From: JAFAMS01 sp049520515
GTDB lineage: Bacteria > Vulcanimicrobiota > Vulcanimicrobiia > Vulcanimicrobiales > Vulcanimicrobiaceae
Direction: 5' to 3'
Length of the DNA: 64,000 nucleotides
Assembly (NCBI GenBank): GCA_049520515.1
Contig: JBEKPS010000003.1
Coordinates: 310,001 to 374,000 of the forward strand
The position numbers were made by a program, and so were the translations under genes. Position 1 is the stretch's first letter, and every line of letters begins with the position of its first letter. The notes beneath the pieces were generated by a model that was not told the origin of the DNA, did no database searches, and saw only the letters and a list, made by a program, of their open reading frames with translations. Shown here piece after piece: positions 63,506 through 64,000 of the stretch.

Positions 63506-64000
63506 GCGAGTAATCCCAATTTGAGTGCGGAATCGATTGCGCCGGCGGCGGTTTGTCCCAGACCACAGATTGACGCGTCGCGCATGACGCGTCCAACGTC
63601 GGCCAGCAAGTCGACGTCGACGGTACGTTTGTCGATTGGCGAGTGGGCGATGCGATGCAACGCTTCTTCCTGACGAACGGTGCCGACGCGACACGGCACG
63701 CACTGACCACACGACTCGTCGCGGAAGAAGGCTGCGATGCGGTGCAGCGTGTGACCGAGATCGATCGATTCGTCGAAGACCATTACGACGCCGGATCCGA
63801 GCGTTGTCCCCGCGGCGCGCGTCGCTTCGAACGTTAGCGGCATCGAGAGGGCATCCGGGCCGACGAACGAGCCGGCTGCGCCGCCCATCAGAACCGTTCG
63901 AAGCTTCTTGCCTCCGCGTAGACCGCCGCCGAGCTCGATTAACTCACCAAGCGTCGTTCCGAACGGCACTTCATAAACGCCCGGCCGCTCGACGCAGCCG
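63502..64000 (-). CDS. NAD-linked diaphorase subunit (NuoF/FdsB-like), C-terminal part (5' end outside window)
   Basis: The minus-strand frame runs off the right edge; 165 C-terminal residues plus the stop are visible. They include the SLBB-type P-F-G-T-T-L-G-E-L-I segment, G-G-A-A-G-S-F-V near residue 45 of the visible part, and the [4Fe-4S] motif E-S-C-G-Q-C-V-P-C-R-V-G-T with a distal C in I-C-G-L-G-Q-T-A. This is the FMN/NAD-binding 51-kDa-like subunit that passes electrons between NAD and the Fe-S subunit. Coupled to the Fe-S gene, it indicates an NAD-dependent formate dehydrogenase or related diaphorase. Confidence 0.9.
   Translation of the reverse strand, partial: GCVERPGVYEVPFGTTLGELIELGGGLRGGKKLRTVLMGGAAGSFVGPDALSMPLTFEATRAAGTTLGSGVVMVFDESIDLGHTLHRIAAFFRDESCGQCVPCRVGTVRQEEALHRIAHSPIDKRTVDVDLLADVGRVMRDASICGLGQTAAGAIDSALKLGLLA

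Noticed and set aside
1..64000. CRISPR arrays, insertion sequences, prophage or integrase genes
   Set aside because: No regularly spaced repeats, transposase/integrase motifs or terminal inverted repeats were seen.

Overview
This window looks like a GC-rich bacterial chromosome segment with compact gene packing, frequent TTG/GTG starts, many 4-base ATGA/GTGA overlaps and no phage or insertion-sequence genes. SpoVS, YmdB, ClpC, SpoIIE-type phosphatases, a complete-looking muropeptide-salvage set and an aerobic CoA-thioester pathway together suggest a little-cultured soil or rock heterotroph. Candidatus Eremiobacterota (Vulcanimicrobiota, WPS-2) or a neighbour such as Armatimonadota or Chloroflexota would fit. 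No rRNA or phylogenetic marker is present, so this is inference only.

Layout. 1-5.8 kb (+): the end of a YmdB phosphodiesterase, spoVS, a PHP phosphoesterase, then ahcY-metK behind a repeat- and hairpin-rich leader, and a 14-helix drug exporter. 5.8-9.9 kb (-): an MFS / sugar-acid dehydratase / MFS operon. 10-13 kb: a cyclase, an amidase coupled to a small Tat-like protein, a STAS protein, and tRNA-Asn with a terminator. 13.2-22.2 kb: a hidden 35-residue membrane peptide, a LysR regulator, an orphan peptide-binding protein, a MASE1-SpoIIE phosphatase whose 3' end is broken by two deletions, a TPR/ATP-grasp-like protein, an anti-sigma kinase, and a double aspartyl-protease protein. 22.2-30.7 kb (+): NagZ, YbbE-like hydrolase, AnmK, GlcNAc kinase and MurQ for cell-wall recycling, interrupted by an FAD monooxygenase (-) and a XdhC-CoxG pair.

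30.7-51.3 kb is dominated by the minus strand. A MATE exporter and a plus-strand DUF4127 gene come first. An unbroken run of 17 minus-strand genes from livH (51297) to a PAS-SpoIIE-ATPase (33542) follows. It encodes LivHMGF without a binding protein, a MIP18-type Fe-S factor, a cyclic-nucleotide/degenerate-GGDEF protein, acyl-CoA carboxylase beta, a BoxB-like diiron oxygenase, enoyl-CoA hydratase, benzoate-CoA-ligase-like enzyme, a two-subunit CoA-transferase, FabI, a newly spotted 54-residue epsilon-like subunit, the biotin carboxylase/BCCP subunit, methylmalonyl-CoA mutase large subunit and epimerase. Read together this is an import, CoA-activation, oxygenation, beta-oxidation and propionyl-CoA-to-succinyl-CoA route for an aromatic or similar acid. 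It is the best candidate here for an undescribed system.

51.3-64 kb: a tandem pair of ribbon-helix-helix proteins next to an inverted repeat, ClpC, a SWIM-SNF2 helicase and an acyl-CoA ligase (+). On the minus strand there follows an NAD-linked formate-dehydrogenase-like operon: a NuoF/FdsB-type subunit, an Fe-S protein that stops before any molybdopterin catalytic domain, an oxalate/formate antiporter, ModA, and a degenerate Leu/Ile/Val-type binding protein. Partner-switching signalling parts (STAS, RsbW-like kinase, two SpoIIE phosphatases) are scattered through the window.
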